DNA of 49,737 nt from Shouchella clausii (GTDB lineage Bacteria > Bacillota > Bacilli > Bacillales > Bacillaceae_D), in contig NZ_BCXJ01000010.1 in NCBI RefSeq assembly GCF_001598215.1, positions 1 to 49,737 of the forward strand, read 5' to 3'. Made by a program: the position numbers and the translations under genes. How positions within the stretch are numbered: position 1 is the first letter of the stretch; every line of letters begins with the position of its first letter. Shown here piece after piece: positions 8,833 to 16,399 of this stretch. Below the pieces are notes generated by a model. The model searched no databases and was not told the DNA's origin. It was given only the letters and a program-made list of their open reading frames with translations.

Positions 8833-9687
8833 ATAGAGTTCACCTTTTGATAAAATTCTTGCCTTCCCGGCAACCTTTATTTTCGGTTGGTTGTGATTCA
8901 CCATTTTCGTTACGATCGTAGATGGCCGATCCATACTGAGTCCTTGGATAAAGACGTAATTGTGGTCAAAATCGTTTAAGACATTGTTTTTGTAGAGATA
9001 ATAGGTTAAAGCTCCAGTCGATGTCCCTGTCGCCGCTTCTTCATTAATACCGTAATAAGGACAGAAATTTCTACTTTCCGCCACGCCCTTAGTGGTATCA
9101 AGTGTAAATGCGTGGATGCCTGCAATGTGATTTTCTTCTGCAAAGGCGGCAATTCCTTCAAAGTTTGGTTTTAATGTATACAATACATCCTTTGTTCTTA
9201 TAGGAAGCATTAAATCCCAAACCCCTGTACTTGATGCTTGAGGTATTAACTCAAATTGATTATCGCCAATCTGACTTTTATCGGTTTCAAACAAATTTGA
9301 TAAAATAGCGTAATCACGAAATGTTTTCCCTAGTCTTGGCTCGGCTTGTTCCATCACTATAAAGGACTGGGCGACTTCAATGGAGAGCGCGCCGGCTAGT
9401 GTTTCCATCATATATGCACGATTGTCTTCAATCAGCTGGCTATCCAATAAAGCCTTAAAAGCTGCGACGGTGGCGTGGCCACACAGGTCAACTTGACAGT
9501 TTGGTGTAAAAAACCTAACTTCAAAGCGATTGTTTTCCAAACGCTTTACAAATGCTGTTTCTGAAAAACGTACTTCTGTTGCAAATTTCTGCATAAAATC
9601 ATGCTCTAGATTTTGGTGTATGACCACACCCGCTGGATTGCCGCCAAAACGTGTTTCAGTGAATGAATCAATGACATAATAATACAA
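8830..9687 (-). CDS. PhzF family isomerase/epimerase
   Basis: 285 residues with a TTG start after GGAGGAATAACG. PhzF hallmarks are clear: the DSFTETRFGGNPAGVV start, a catalytic Glu in FSETAFV near residue 44, DLCGHAT near 67-73, and a second-half repeat EESRNF-like / EEAATGTSTGAL. Members have the diaminopimelate epimerase fold and catalyse acid-base isomerisations; PhzF itself acts in phenazine synthesis, but most bacillary homologues have no known substrate and there is no phenazine cluster here. A RidA-family gene lies upstream on the same strand, 175 bp away. Confidence is high for the family and low for the reaction. Confidence 0.9.
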   Translation of the reverse strand: MYYYVIDSFTETRFGGNPAGVVIHQNLEHDFMQKFATEVRFSETAFVKRLENNRFEVRFFTPNCQVDLCGHATVAAFKALLDSQLIEDNRAYMMETLAGALSIEVAQSFIVMEQAEPRLGKTFRDYAILSNLFETDKSQIGDNQFELIPQASSTGVWDLMLPIRTKDVLYTLKPNFEGIAAFAEENHIAGIHAFTLDTTKGVAESRNFCPYYGINEEAATGTSTGALTYYLYKNNVLNDFDHNYVFIQGLSMDRPSTIVTKMVNHNQPKIKVAGKARILSKGELY

Positions 9688-9861
9688 ACGTTATTCCTCC
9701 ACATACCATCCCACTATCATTAAAATAGAAATGTTCAACGAGAAAAAGATACCGTTATAAAATGGTCCGCTACAGGTAAGGAACTAACTTTAGCCCTTTC
9801 CAATAATGAATGCTTGCAGTATCGTTTTGACATTCCATTGTTTTTATAGGAGGCTTGTTCT

Positions 9862-10257
9862 TTATACTTTAGCTGCCCAAATTTCGATTTCAATTTTGAT
9901 CTCTGGCAATCCTAACTCCGCAAGATACCCAATGGTCATTGCTGGATACTCCTTTTCAAACAGCCGATCCCACTCTGCGTATAAAAAATCCCAATCGATT
10001 TGCTCAGTCGCCCATACATTTACCTTTATAATATTCTCAGCACTTAGCCCTTCAGATTCCAACACTGCTTTCATATTCAAGAACGTATTGCGAACTTGGT
10101 CATTCATATTGCTCGGGAATTGCCCTTGTTGATCTACGCCAACTTGACCTGATGTTACAAATAACTCTGCATTTCTAGGAATCTTCGTAATATGCGTATA
10201 TTTGCCCACTGGTGCTGGCATACTTGCTGGGTTTTTTCTTGTTATTTTTTCACTCAT
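9862..10257 (-). CDS. RidA family protein (YjgF/YER057c/UK114)
   Basis: 131 residues, close to the usual 125-130. It shows the family features: PVGKYTHITKIP at the start, VTSGQVGVD, LKAVLES-like helix, VWATEQIDWDF and a C-terminal IEIEIWAAKV. The canonical RidA substrate-binding Arg-Glu near the C terminus is only partly present: it ends LPEIKIEIEIWAAKV, whereas catalytic enamine deaminases carry a P.xR.xVE pattern. It may therefore belong to a Rid subgroup other than RidA itself. GGTGGGATACGA precedes the ATG. It lies 175 bp upstream of the PhzF gene on the same strand. Bases 10258-10684 hold no convincing gene. Confidence 0.88.
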   Translation of the reverse strand: MSEKITRKNPASMPAPVGKYTHITKIPRNAELFVTSGQVGVDQQGQFPSNMNDQVRNTFLNMKAVLESEGLSAENIIKVNVWATEQIDWDFLYAEWDRLFEKEYPAMTIGYLAELGLPEIKIEIEIWAAKV

Positions 10258-10684
10258 TCGTATCCCACCATTCTAAAGATTTTTTGCTGTTTTCAAATCA
10301 GTTGCCTATCGTTCCTATTCTTCTTAGTTTATCATCCTTACTTAAAAATAGCCCTCAAAGATACGTAAATCACTATCCTAACACGATCAAGCGATGAAAA
10401 CTTTGTTCAAATATAAACCTCCTTCCAGTAGACTTGAAACCGCTCATGGTATAATTGAACAATCACTACATTTTATCTTCTATTATCCTTGAATATGGAT
10501 TTAGACTAGGACTAGTATAAAGACAGGTGTTAAAAACGAATATGCGCAGGGAGAACATGTGTATAGAAACAAGAAGGGCTAAATCATACGCTACTTTCAT
10601 TGTCCATCTATGGGAACACGAGTAGGTTGATCTCCCCTTTATTCTATCCCCCTCCCGTCATACTAGCGTTACAAGGAGAGCTGA

Positions 10685-11929
10685 ATGATGATTGCCGATA
10701 CGTTCGATGTATTTTTATTTGATTTAGACGGGGTCGTTTATATAGGGCCGGACCCACTTCCTGAAGCAGTAGAATCGCTTCAACGATTGCGAAAAAAACA
10801 AAAGGGGATTCGATTTTTAACAAATAACCCTTGTACAACACGAAAAAAAACAGCAGAACGATTGAACGCTTTTGGTATAGAAGCAAGCTGCGACGAAATT
10901 ATCACCTCTAGTTGGGTGACGGCACAATACCTCAGTAAGGAGAACGTCACAACGGCCTTTGTTTTAGGTGATGAACATTTAAAATGGGAATGCCAACAGG
11001 CAGGGATTGATATACAGGACCAAGTAGATGTAGATGCAGTGGTTGTTGGATGGGACGATCAGGTGTCTTTTCATGACATAAAAAAGGCATCAAACATGAT
11101 TCAAAAAGGGGCCACATTCATTGCTACGAATACGGACAAAACCTTTCCAACACCCGAAGGTCCTTCACCTGCCGTAGGGGCCATCGTGGAAGCGTTACGT
11201 GTGTCAACAGCAAAAGAGCCCTTGGTTATGGGGAAGCCCTATCCTCACATGTTTAAGAAGGCGCTTCGTGATTTTCACCCGTCTTCTCAAGCAGTAATGA
11301 TAGGCGATACTCCTTATACCGACATTTTAGGAGCACATCAGGTAGGAATACCAGCTATTTTAATAGCAGACATCGATTTTACACCATACCCTTCAGCAAA
11401 AGATTTGCGTAACCCAGATATTGTCGTGCCTCATCTAAAGAGTCTATTTGACGACAATATCAACATAAAGCCATCGGTCAGTCCTTCCTTTTCTTGGCCC
11501 GATAATATCAAGGCAGGAGTGGCGGGCATTATTTTTGATAAAAAACAGAGAGTTCTCCTCATTAAACGTCTTGATAATGGATTATGGGGTATTCCCTCAG
11601 GTCATGTTGAACCAGGAGAAACTGTCGAAGAAGCGATCATTAGGGAGATTTGGGAAGAAACTGGCTTGAAAGTAAAAGTGAATAAGTTAATTGGAATTTA
11701 TTCAGAGCCTTCCTCTCAAGTTTTCACTTATCCAAACGGGAAGATAAGTCAGTTTATCACCTCTTGCTTTGAATGCGAGGTTGTGGGTGGAACGCTAATC
11801 AAAACAAGCAACGAAACATTAGACGCATGTTATTTTGACTGTAATGATTTACCAAGCCCCCTTCTCCCTATGCACCCCATGTGGCTTCAAGATGCATTAG
11901 CAAAGGAGGTAAAACCTTTTATTAGGTAG
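10685..11929 (+). CDS. HAD phosphatase - Nudix hydrolase fusion
   Basis: 414 residues joining two enzymes. Residues 1-255 are a NagD-type (class IIA) HAD phosphatase: FDLDG at 12-16 with nucleophile Asp13, TNNPC at 46-50 (motif II), GKPYP near 183 with Lys, and GDTPYTD at 207-214 (metal-binding Asp). Residues 275-400 are a Nudix domain with a full box, from G306 through GE at 311-312, RE at 320-321 and EE at 324-325. The pair could act one after the other on a nucleotide-linked substrate, with Nudix releasing a phospho-compound and HAD removing the phosphate; this is inference. GGAGAG sits 4 bp before the start. The gene is single, with a terminator at 12050. Confidence 0.9.
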   Translation: MMIADTFDVFLFDLDGVVYIGPDPLPEAVESLQRLRKKQKGIRFLTNNPCTTRKKTAERLNAFGIEASCDEIITSSWVTAQYLSKENVTTAFVLGDEHLKWECQQAGIDIQDQVDVDAVVVGWDDQVSFHDIKKASNMIQKGATFIATNTDKTFPTPEGPSPAVGAIVEALRVSTAKEPLVMGKPYPHMFKKALRDFHPSSQAVMIGDTPYTDILGAHQVGIPAILIADIDFTPYPSAKDLRNPDIVVPHLKSLFDDNINIKPSVSPSFSWPDNIKAGVAGIIFDKKQRVLLIKRLDNGLWGIPSGHVEPGETVEEAIIREIWEETGLKVKVNKLIGIYSEPSSQVFTYPNGKISQFITSCFECEVVGGTLIKTSNETLDACYFDCNDLPSPLLPMHPMWLQDALAKEVKPFIR

Positions 11930-12049
11930 CATTTATATCAACGGTCCTTTAGTCGATAAAGAGCATGTACTGAGATAGGTGCATGCTCTATTTATTGACA
12001 GCCAATACATTGTCCATACTTCCCTGATGCCTAATCGGTACTGCTAAAA

Positions 12050-12090
12050 AGATTCATTGGAGTTTAACTCCGATGAGCCTTTTTTCTTTT
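12050..12090 (+). terminator. Terminator after the HAD-Nudix gene
   Basis: TCATTGGAG and CTCCGATGA pair (one G-T wobble), followed by GCC and a T-rich run TTTTTTCTTTT. A second dyad without a T-run, AGAGCATG/CATGCTCT, lies at about 11962-11992. Confidence 0.75.
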
Positions 12091-12251
12091 TAAGGGACAA
12101 TGGCACATTGTCGCAATCCATTTTATTGAAGGGAGATCGAGAATGCCGTGTCATGTGATTATTGTTTTTCATCCCTGTTCGACGCGTAAGGTAATCGTTT
12201 GTATACTAATTAGTACCAATACAGGCAGGGATAGGAGTTGTTGGGGAAGAA

Positions 12252-12389
12252 ATGAGGATAGTAAACGAATACTCACCTTTGCAAGTGTCAAGTAAGTCGA
12301 AAGAGTTATTAGATGAAGAAAGATCCCGGCTGGCAACCCTTGAAATTTATAATGAACTTGACTCACTTTGCAAAATTCAATTCCCATGA
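12252..12389 (+). CDS. Possible small protein, 45 residues
   Basis: An ATG preceded by GGGGAAGAA opens a 45-codon frame beginning MRIVNEYSPLQVSSK with an acidic helical centre (LLDEERSRLATLEIYNELD). It is convergent with, and overlaps by 27 bp, the VOC gene on the other strand. The composition is protein-like, but no family is recognised; it may be a genuine small protein or a fragment. Confidence 0.3.
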   Translation: MRIVNEYSPLQVSSKSKELLDEERSRLATLEIYNELDSLCKIQFP

Positions 12390-12758
12390 TACGCCATTTC
12401 TGTCCTTGACAATCGCATGTTTCGCTCCCCAGAACGTGTCTTGTAGTTCCATTTGTACTTCTCCGTCTTTTGACAGCGCGTTGTAGATGCGCGTCATTTC
12501 TTCTTCGCTGTCAAGGTCAGGACCGAGCAAAATATGACTGCCTTGGATCGTCTTTTGCCCAAATACATCCGCCATGTATAAAATGCAATTCTCATTGATA
12601 TGCAATTCGGCATGAATGTACTTTCCTTCATGGCCTTTAAACATTTCAATGCCGTCAGACAGCTGGGTGTTTTTGATTTCTCCGCCGAAAACGTTTTGAT
12701 AGTACTCAATTTCTTCTTTGCAATTCTCGATCCTGAGATGAGGCACGATTCTTTTCAT
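12363..12758 (-). CDS. VOC family protein, PhnB-like
   Basis: 131 residues forming one PhnB-like vicinal oxygen chelate unit: start RIVPHLRIENCKEEIEYYQNVFGG, middle HAELHINENCILYMADVF, end DTFWGAKHAIVKDRNGVSWELNF. The PhnB subgroup dimerises and often lacks the full metal triad, so the enzymatic role is unclear. AGGAGGAAG lies 6 bp before the ATG. It is a single gene; the GNAT gene at 12867 is on the same strand but separated by 108 bp. No genetic neighbour suggests a substrate. Confidence 0.88.
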   Translation of the reverse strand: MKRIVPHLRIENCKEEIEYYQNVFGGEIKNTQLSDGIEMFKGHEGKYIHAELHINENCILYMADVFGQKTIQGSHILLGPDLDSEEEMTRIYNALSKDGEVQMELQDTFWGAKHAIVKDRNGVSWELNFAK

Positions 12759-12866
12759 GAATGCTTCCTCCTAGTAAGGCTTATATAGGCATAGCGTTTC
12801 AGAACAGTATACCCTTTATTCAATAAAACATCCTTCATTCCTTCTTCTAAAATCTGCGGCTAATGA

Positions 12867-13301
12867 TCATTTTTTCAAAGATACTTTAAACACATAACTT
12901 ACTTTTTCATAGTCCATCTTTTCTTCATAAAATCGATGTGCGCTTTCCCTTTTTAATCCTGAAGATAAGGCAACTTGTTCATAATGATTGTTTTTTGCCC
13001 ATTCATGTACATATGTAAGCAGCTTTTCTCCGTACCCTTTTGAACGTTTTTTCTGATCTGTGACTAAGTCACAAACCCAAACGAATCGTCCATAATAAAG
13101 CGTCACCATTGGCTTAAAGCCAATAACAGCAACGATTTCATCCTCGTCAAACAAAGCAAACATTTTGTATCGATCCTTTTCCTGCGCCTCGATCACGAAG
13201 TCAAGATACGAGCGTTCGTCAAGATGAGTGCGCAACTGCTCTACTACTGGAAAGGCTGCGAGAATGTCTTTTTCTGATTGCAGTTCTTTTATCGATCCCA
13301 T
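12867..13301 (-). CDS. GNAT family N-acetyltransferase
   Basis: About 144 residues from [12 protein letters not shown], chosen because GGGGG lies 11 bp before it; two upstream in-frame ATG codons lack a site. The acetyl-CoA binding segment is visible as [27 protein letters not shown] (Q/R-x-x-G-x-G/A type, written here RSKGYG), followed by the strand-helix [29 protein letters not shown]. It should acetylate a small amine or a protein N terminus in the cytoplasm. No neighbour suggests the acceptor. Confidence 0.85.
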   Translation of the reverse strand: MGSIKELQSEKDILAAFPVVEQLRTHLDERSYLDFVIEAQEKDRYKMFALFDEDEIVAVIGFKPMVTLYYGRFVWVCDLVTDQKKRSKGYGEKLLTYVHEWAKNNHYEQVALSSGLKRESAHRFYEEKMDYEKVSYVFKVSLKK

Positions 13302-13483
13302 GTTTATCAATACCCCCAACTTCATTAGCTGCTTAAGGAAATGTACACAATACTTCAATAATATAGCATGTTTCTTTATTCCCTAAAACCTATTTTGGCA
13401 GTGCCTTACGGGAACAAAAAGGTTCTTTGAATCGCCTTTATATGTTATAACTAATGAAGTTGCTTGATCAAGGAAGTGAGCCA

Positions 13484-14200
13484 ATGTCAGACAAACATAA
13501 ACTACTACCGGCTTTAAAAGCAGCGTTTCCGTATACCATACCGATTCTAGCTGGTTTTTTATTTTTAGGAATCGCTTATGGAATTTACATGAACGCTTTA
13601 GGATTCGCGCCCATTTATGCTATTTTAATGAGCTTAACGATCTTTGCAGGGTCGATGGAATTCGTAGCAGCGCATTTGTTGCTCGTTGCCTTTAACCCGC
13701 TTAACGCGTTATTGCTTACACTCATGTTAAACGCAAGGCATTTATTTTATGGCATATCGATGTTGGAAAAATACAAAGGGACGGGGAAAAAGAAATTTTA
13801 TTTAATCTTTGGTCTTTGTGATGAATCGTTTGCCATAAACAACACCGTTCACATACCACCTCATGTCGATAAAGGATGGTTCATGTTTTTTGTCACTTTG
13901 CTCAACCACATTTATTGGGTCGTAGGCGCCACGCTAGGAAGCCTTTTCGGCTCTATCATGGAGTTTAACACGACTGGTTTAGAGTTTGTGATGACTGCCC
14001 TATTTGTCGTTATTTTTCTTGAACAGTGGTCAAAAGAGAAAACGCATCAAAGCTCATTAATTGGTTTAGGTGTTTCCATTTTGATGTTAATCGTATTTGG
14101 CGGAGAAAACTTTATTATCCCTGCAATGGCACTGATGTTAGCCATTCTAACCTTCATGAGAAAACCTTTAGAGAAAGTAGAGGGAACAGCTAGACAATGA
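13484..14200 (+). CDS. azlC: Branched-chain amino acid exporter large subunit AzlC
   Basis: 238 residues starting [16 protein letters not shown], with AAGGAAGTGAG before the ATG. It carries the AzlC/YgaZ signature: [32 protein letters not shown], the [12 protein letters not shown] motif and about six to seven hydrophobic segments. The small subunit AzlD follows with a 4-bp ATGA overlap, so the two are translationally coupled and form one inner-membrane efflux complex. In B. subtilis, azlCD exports branched-chain amino acids and its derepression gives 4-azaleucine resistance. No Lrp-type repressor (AzlB) gene is present next to it here. Confidence 0.93.
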   Translation: MSDKHKLLPALKAAFPYTIPILAGFLFLGIAYGIYMNALGFAPIYAILMSLTIFAGSMEFVAAHLLLVAFNPLNALLLTLMLNARHLFYGISMLEKYKGTGKKKFYLIFGLCDESFAINNTVHIPPHVDKGWFMFFVTLLNHIYWVVGATLGSLFGSIMEFNTTGLEFVMTALFVVIFLEQWSKEKTHQSSLIGLGVSILMLIVFGGENFIIPAMALMLAILTFMRKPLEKVEGTARQ

Positions 14201-14523
14201 CCGTGCCGCAACAAGTGATCATCATTCTCATCGTTGTTTTTGGAACAATGATGACTCGTTTTTTACCATTTTTAATTTTCTCAGCTGAGAAACCAACACC
14301 TCCATATATCAAATATTTGGGAAAGGTTCTTCCACCAGCAGTATTTGGCTTACTTGTGATTTATTCGTTAAGAAAAGTGAACGTTTTTGAAGGTAATTAC
14401 GGCATTCCAGAACTTGTTTCTGTCCTTGTTATCATCGTTTTGCATTCCTGGAAAAAAAATATGTTGCTATCTATAGCAAGTGGGACCATTTTGTATATGT
14501 TCCTAGTGCAAATTGTATTTTAA
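14197..14523 (+). CDS. azlD: Branched-chain amino acid exporter small subunit AzlD
   Basis: 108 residues with three to four hydrophobic segments, including a TRFLPFLIF start after the first helix and [22 protein letters not shown], the conserved AzlD core. It starts within the azlC stop codon (ATGA), so expression is coupled. It has no domain beyond membrane helices and works only with AzlC. The 130 bp to the next gene contain no clear terminator. Confidence 0.92.
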   Translation: MTVPQQVIIILIVVFGTMMTRFLPFLIFSAEKPTPPYIKYLGKVLPPAVFGLLVIYSLRKVNVFEGNYGIPELVSVLVIIVLHSWKKNMLLSIASGTILYMFLVQIVF

Positions 14524-14655
14524 ACAGATTTCATAGATTTGTGAAGAATGATTTGAAACGAAATAAGAAAGACTACTAAAACATTTAAAATTACTTTCAA
14601 ATTAGTTTACCGACAGTTGGTAGGATAAAAACTTTTTATTTTAGAGGTGAAAAAC

Positions 14656-15024
14656 ATGGACGTTTTTGAAGAATTTTTAGAGCGTATTGATAACCCGCAA
14701 CACCGTGGTCGAACGGAAGAGGTTCTGGCCTGGGTAACGAAAAAATTTCCATATTTAGTGCCGAAAATAGCATGGAATCAGCCTATGTTTACCGATCACG
14801 GCACATTTATTATCGGCTTCAGTGTCGCGAAGCGTCATTTAGCTGTTGCCCCTGAACAAGCGGGGATTCATCGATTCGTTGATGAGATTGAACAGGCTGG
14901 CTATGATCACACTAAGGAACTGATATGTATCACGTGGGACCGTCCAGTTGATTTCTCATTACTAGAAAAGATGATCGAGTTTAATATACGGGATAAGGCA
15001 AACTGCACTACTTTTTGGCGGTAA
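14656..15024 (+). CDS. fra: YdhG/Fra frataxin-like iron chaperone (DUF1801)
   Basis: 122 residues starting [24 protein letters not shown], 5 bp after AGAGGTGA; a GTG 9 bp upstream is in frame but lies in the ribosome site. The sequence matches the B. subtilis YdhG pattern throughout ([44 protein letters not shown]). YdhG (Fra) is a frataxin-like protein reported to supply iron for iron-sulfur cluster and haem assembly. The gene has its own terminator downstream. Confidence 0.85.
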   Translation: MDVFEEFLERIDNPQHRGRTEEVLAWVTKKFPYLVPKIAWNQPMFTDHGTFIIGFSVAKRHLAVAPEQAGIHRFVDEIEQAGYDHTKELICITWDRPVDFSLLEKMIEFNIRDKANCTTFWR

Positions 15025-15071
15025 GAGAAGTTGTCACGCTAAGGCCTAATCAGCTTACAATCATTATTTTA

Positions 15072-15105
15072 GGGGGAGGCATTGTGGAACGATGCACCCC
15101 TTTTT
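15072..15105 (+). terminator. Terminator after the ydhG-like gene
   Basis: GGGG..GGCAT and ATGC.CCCC pair around a short loop, followed by TTTTT. Bases 15106-15450 show no gene. Confidence 0.75.
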
Positions 15106-15451
15106 ACATAACGGAAACGTGACCCTTTTCAAAATATGTCCTAACAGCAAGCCTCAATACTACATAAATCATGCCCGCTAGGGACCATTTATAGATCGTG
15201 CTCTCTCAGAGAATGATCGGAATCATTCCAAGATCATAACAACCATTCCCCCTCCCTCCAGACTGCTAACATTACTTTCCATTTCTTATTCACGCCTATT
15301 ACGATTCACCCGTTAAGGATAAAGCTAATCCGAGTCATTATATACCGCGCTTTTCGGCTAGATGAACAGAATCGATCACCTCTGTTAGAAAACTTTTTAC
15401 AAGATTCTATCCCTCCAGCTATTCTACCTTGACTTCGTATGATAAAAATGA

Positions 15452-15504
15452 TTGACATGCCACCAAACGGTGTCCTATAATCAAAACGTCACTAAATGGT
15501 GTCC
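15452..15504 (+). promoter_or_regulatory. Autoregulatory promoter with paired repressor operators
   Basis: TTGACA (15452-15457), an 18-bp spacer and TATAAT (15476-15481) form a near-consensus sigma-A promoter. The spacer is almost filled by CACCAAACGGTGTCC (15461-15475), and a second copy CACTAAATGGTGTCC (15490-15504) lies 29 bp on, over the initial transcript. Each core is a CACY-N4-GGTG dyad. The placement fits steric repression by the ArsR-type protein encoded 67 bp downstream. Confidence 0.75.
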
Positions 15505-15570
15505 AATTATATGTTGTCAAACAGCCACTGGATAGCTGATTTTTGGCAATCATTATTAGGAGAGGGTGTT

Positions 15571-15900
15571 GTGAACGAGTATAGCCCATCACGGGACGTG
15601 TTTGACGCGATTGCCGATCCAACTCGGCGCCATTTAATTCATCTTTTGGCGGAAGCAGACGAAATGCCACTTTATGAGTTAACGGCACAGTTTCATATGG
15701 GCCGAACAGCCGTATCAAAGCATTTGACTATCTTGAAAGAAGCCGATCTAGTCCGCGACCGAAAAGTCGGCAGAGAAACGCGATTTAGACTAAACGCCGC
15801 TCCTCTGAGGGAAGTTCAAGATTGGGTCGCTTTCTACAGCAAGTACTGGAATACGAATATGTTGCGCTTGGGTCAACTATTAGAGGAGGAAGAAGAATGA
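15571..15900 (+). CDS. ArsR/SmtB-type winged-helix repressor
   Basis: 109 residues from a GTG with TTAGGAGAGG upstream; an ATG at 15496 lies inside the operator and lacks a site. It has the typical layout FDAIADPTRRHLIHLLAEAD, then HTH MPLYELTAQFHMGRTAVSKHLTILKEADLV, then the wing RDRKVGRETRFRLN. There are no cysteines in the DNA-binding helix, so it is probably not a metal sensor; it resembles the SdpR/YczG group often paired with SRPBCC proteins. It overlaps the SRPBCC gene by 4 bp (ATGA) and probably represses its own promoter. Confidence 0.9.
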   Translation: MNEYSPSRDVFDAIADPTRRHLIHLLAEADEMPLYELTAQFHMGRTAVSKHLTILKEADLVRDRKVGRETRFRLNAAPLREVQDWVAFYSKYWNTNMLRLGQLLEEEEE

Positions 15901-16295
15901 GTTTAAAATTAGAATTGGATTTTCAATACAAGACGTCGATCGAAAAACTTTGGTCTGCTATAACGGATTCAAACAAGCTTGCCCAATGGATTACAGAAAA
16001 TGATTTTAAGCCCATCGTAGGTCACCGTTTTCAATTTCGCCATGAGCCATCCGAATGGTGGGATGGAATTGTCGAAGGCGAAGTGCTTGTTGTCGATGAA
16101 CCGAATCGCTTGTCTTATACTTGGGCAACCGGGGACGAAAGGCATACCGTCACGTTGACGCTCCAGGATTTAGGGGATGGAAAGGTGAACCTTCATCTCG
16201 AACAAACTGGTTTTTCGAATGTTCATGGCCTCGAAGGCGCGAAACATGGTTGGAGTGCTTGGGCCAACGAGCTTCCAAAAGTGTTGGAACAATAA
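15897..16295 (+). CDS. SRPBCC (AHSA1-like) domain protein
   Basis: 132 residues starting MSLKLELDFQYKTSIEKLWSAITD, coupled to the repressor by ATGA overlap. It shows START/Bet v 1-like AHSA1 features: KLAQWI after the first helices, VGHRFQFR, EGEVLVVDEPNRLSYTWATGDE, and a C-terminal helix HGWSAWANELPKVLEQ. Such domains bind hydrophobic ligands in a cavity; AHSA1 members paired with ArsR repressors are common in Bacillales, and the ligand is usually unknown. A strong hairpin follows. Confidence 0.88.
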   Translation: MSLKLELDFQYKTSIEKLWSAITDSNKLAQWITENDFKPIVGHRFQFRHEPSEWWDGIVEGEVLVVDEPNRLSYTWATGDERHTVTLTLQDLGDGKVNLHLEQTGFSNVHGLEGAKHGWSAWANELPKVLEQ

Positions 16296-16321
16296 CTTGC
16301 ACTCGATTTTTAATCGTTGCA

Positions 16322-16350
16322 AACCGGCTGCAAACGGCATGCAGCCGGTT
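16322..16350 (+). terminator. Strong hairpin after the ArsR-SRPBCC pair
   Basis: A perfect 10-bp inverted repeat AACCGGCTGC/GCAGCCGGTT with a 9-nt loop. It is followed by only two T, so it may be a weak terminator or attenuator that lets some transcription pass into the UvrA-like gene. Confidence 0.6.
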
Positions 16351-16399
16351 TCATAGTAACTAAGATCGAAACATGATTTCTATTGGAAGGATGTTTAGT

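Noticed and set aside
10556-10630. A 22-codon frame after GGGAGAAC in the gap before the HAD-Nudix gene
   Set aside because: Too short and without recognisable features; chance occurrence is likely.
12143-12295. A 50-codon plus-strand frame beginning MPCHVIIVFHPCSTRK
   Set aside because: A GGGAGA lies upstream, but the sequence looks non-coding (rare residues, no family) and it overlaps the better small frame at 12252 in another phase.
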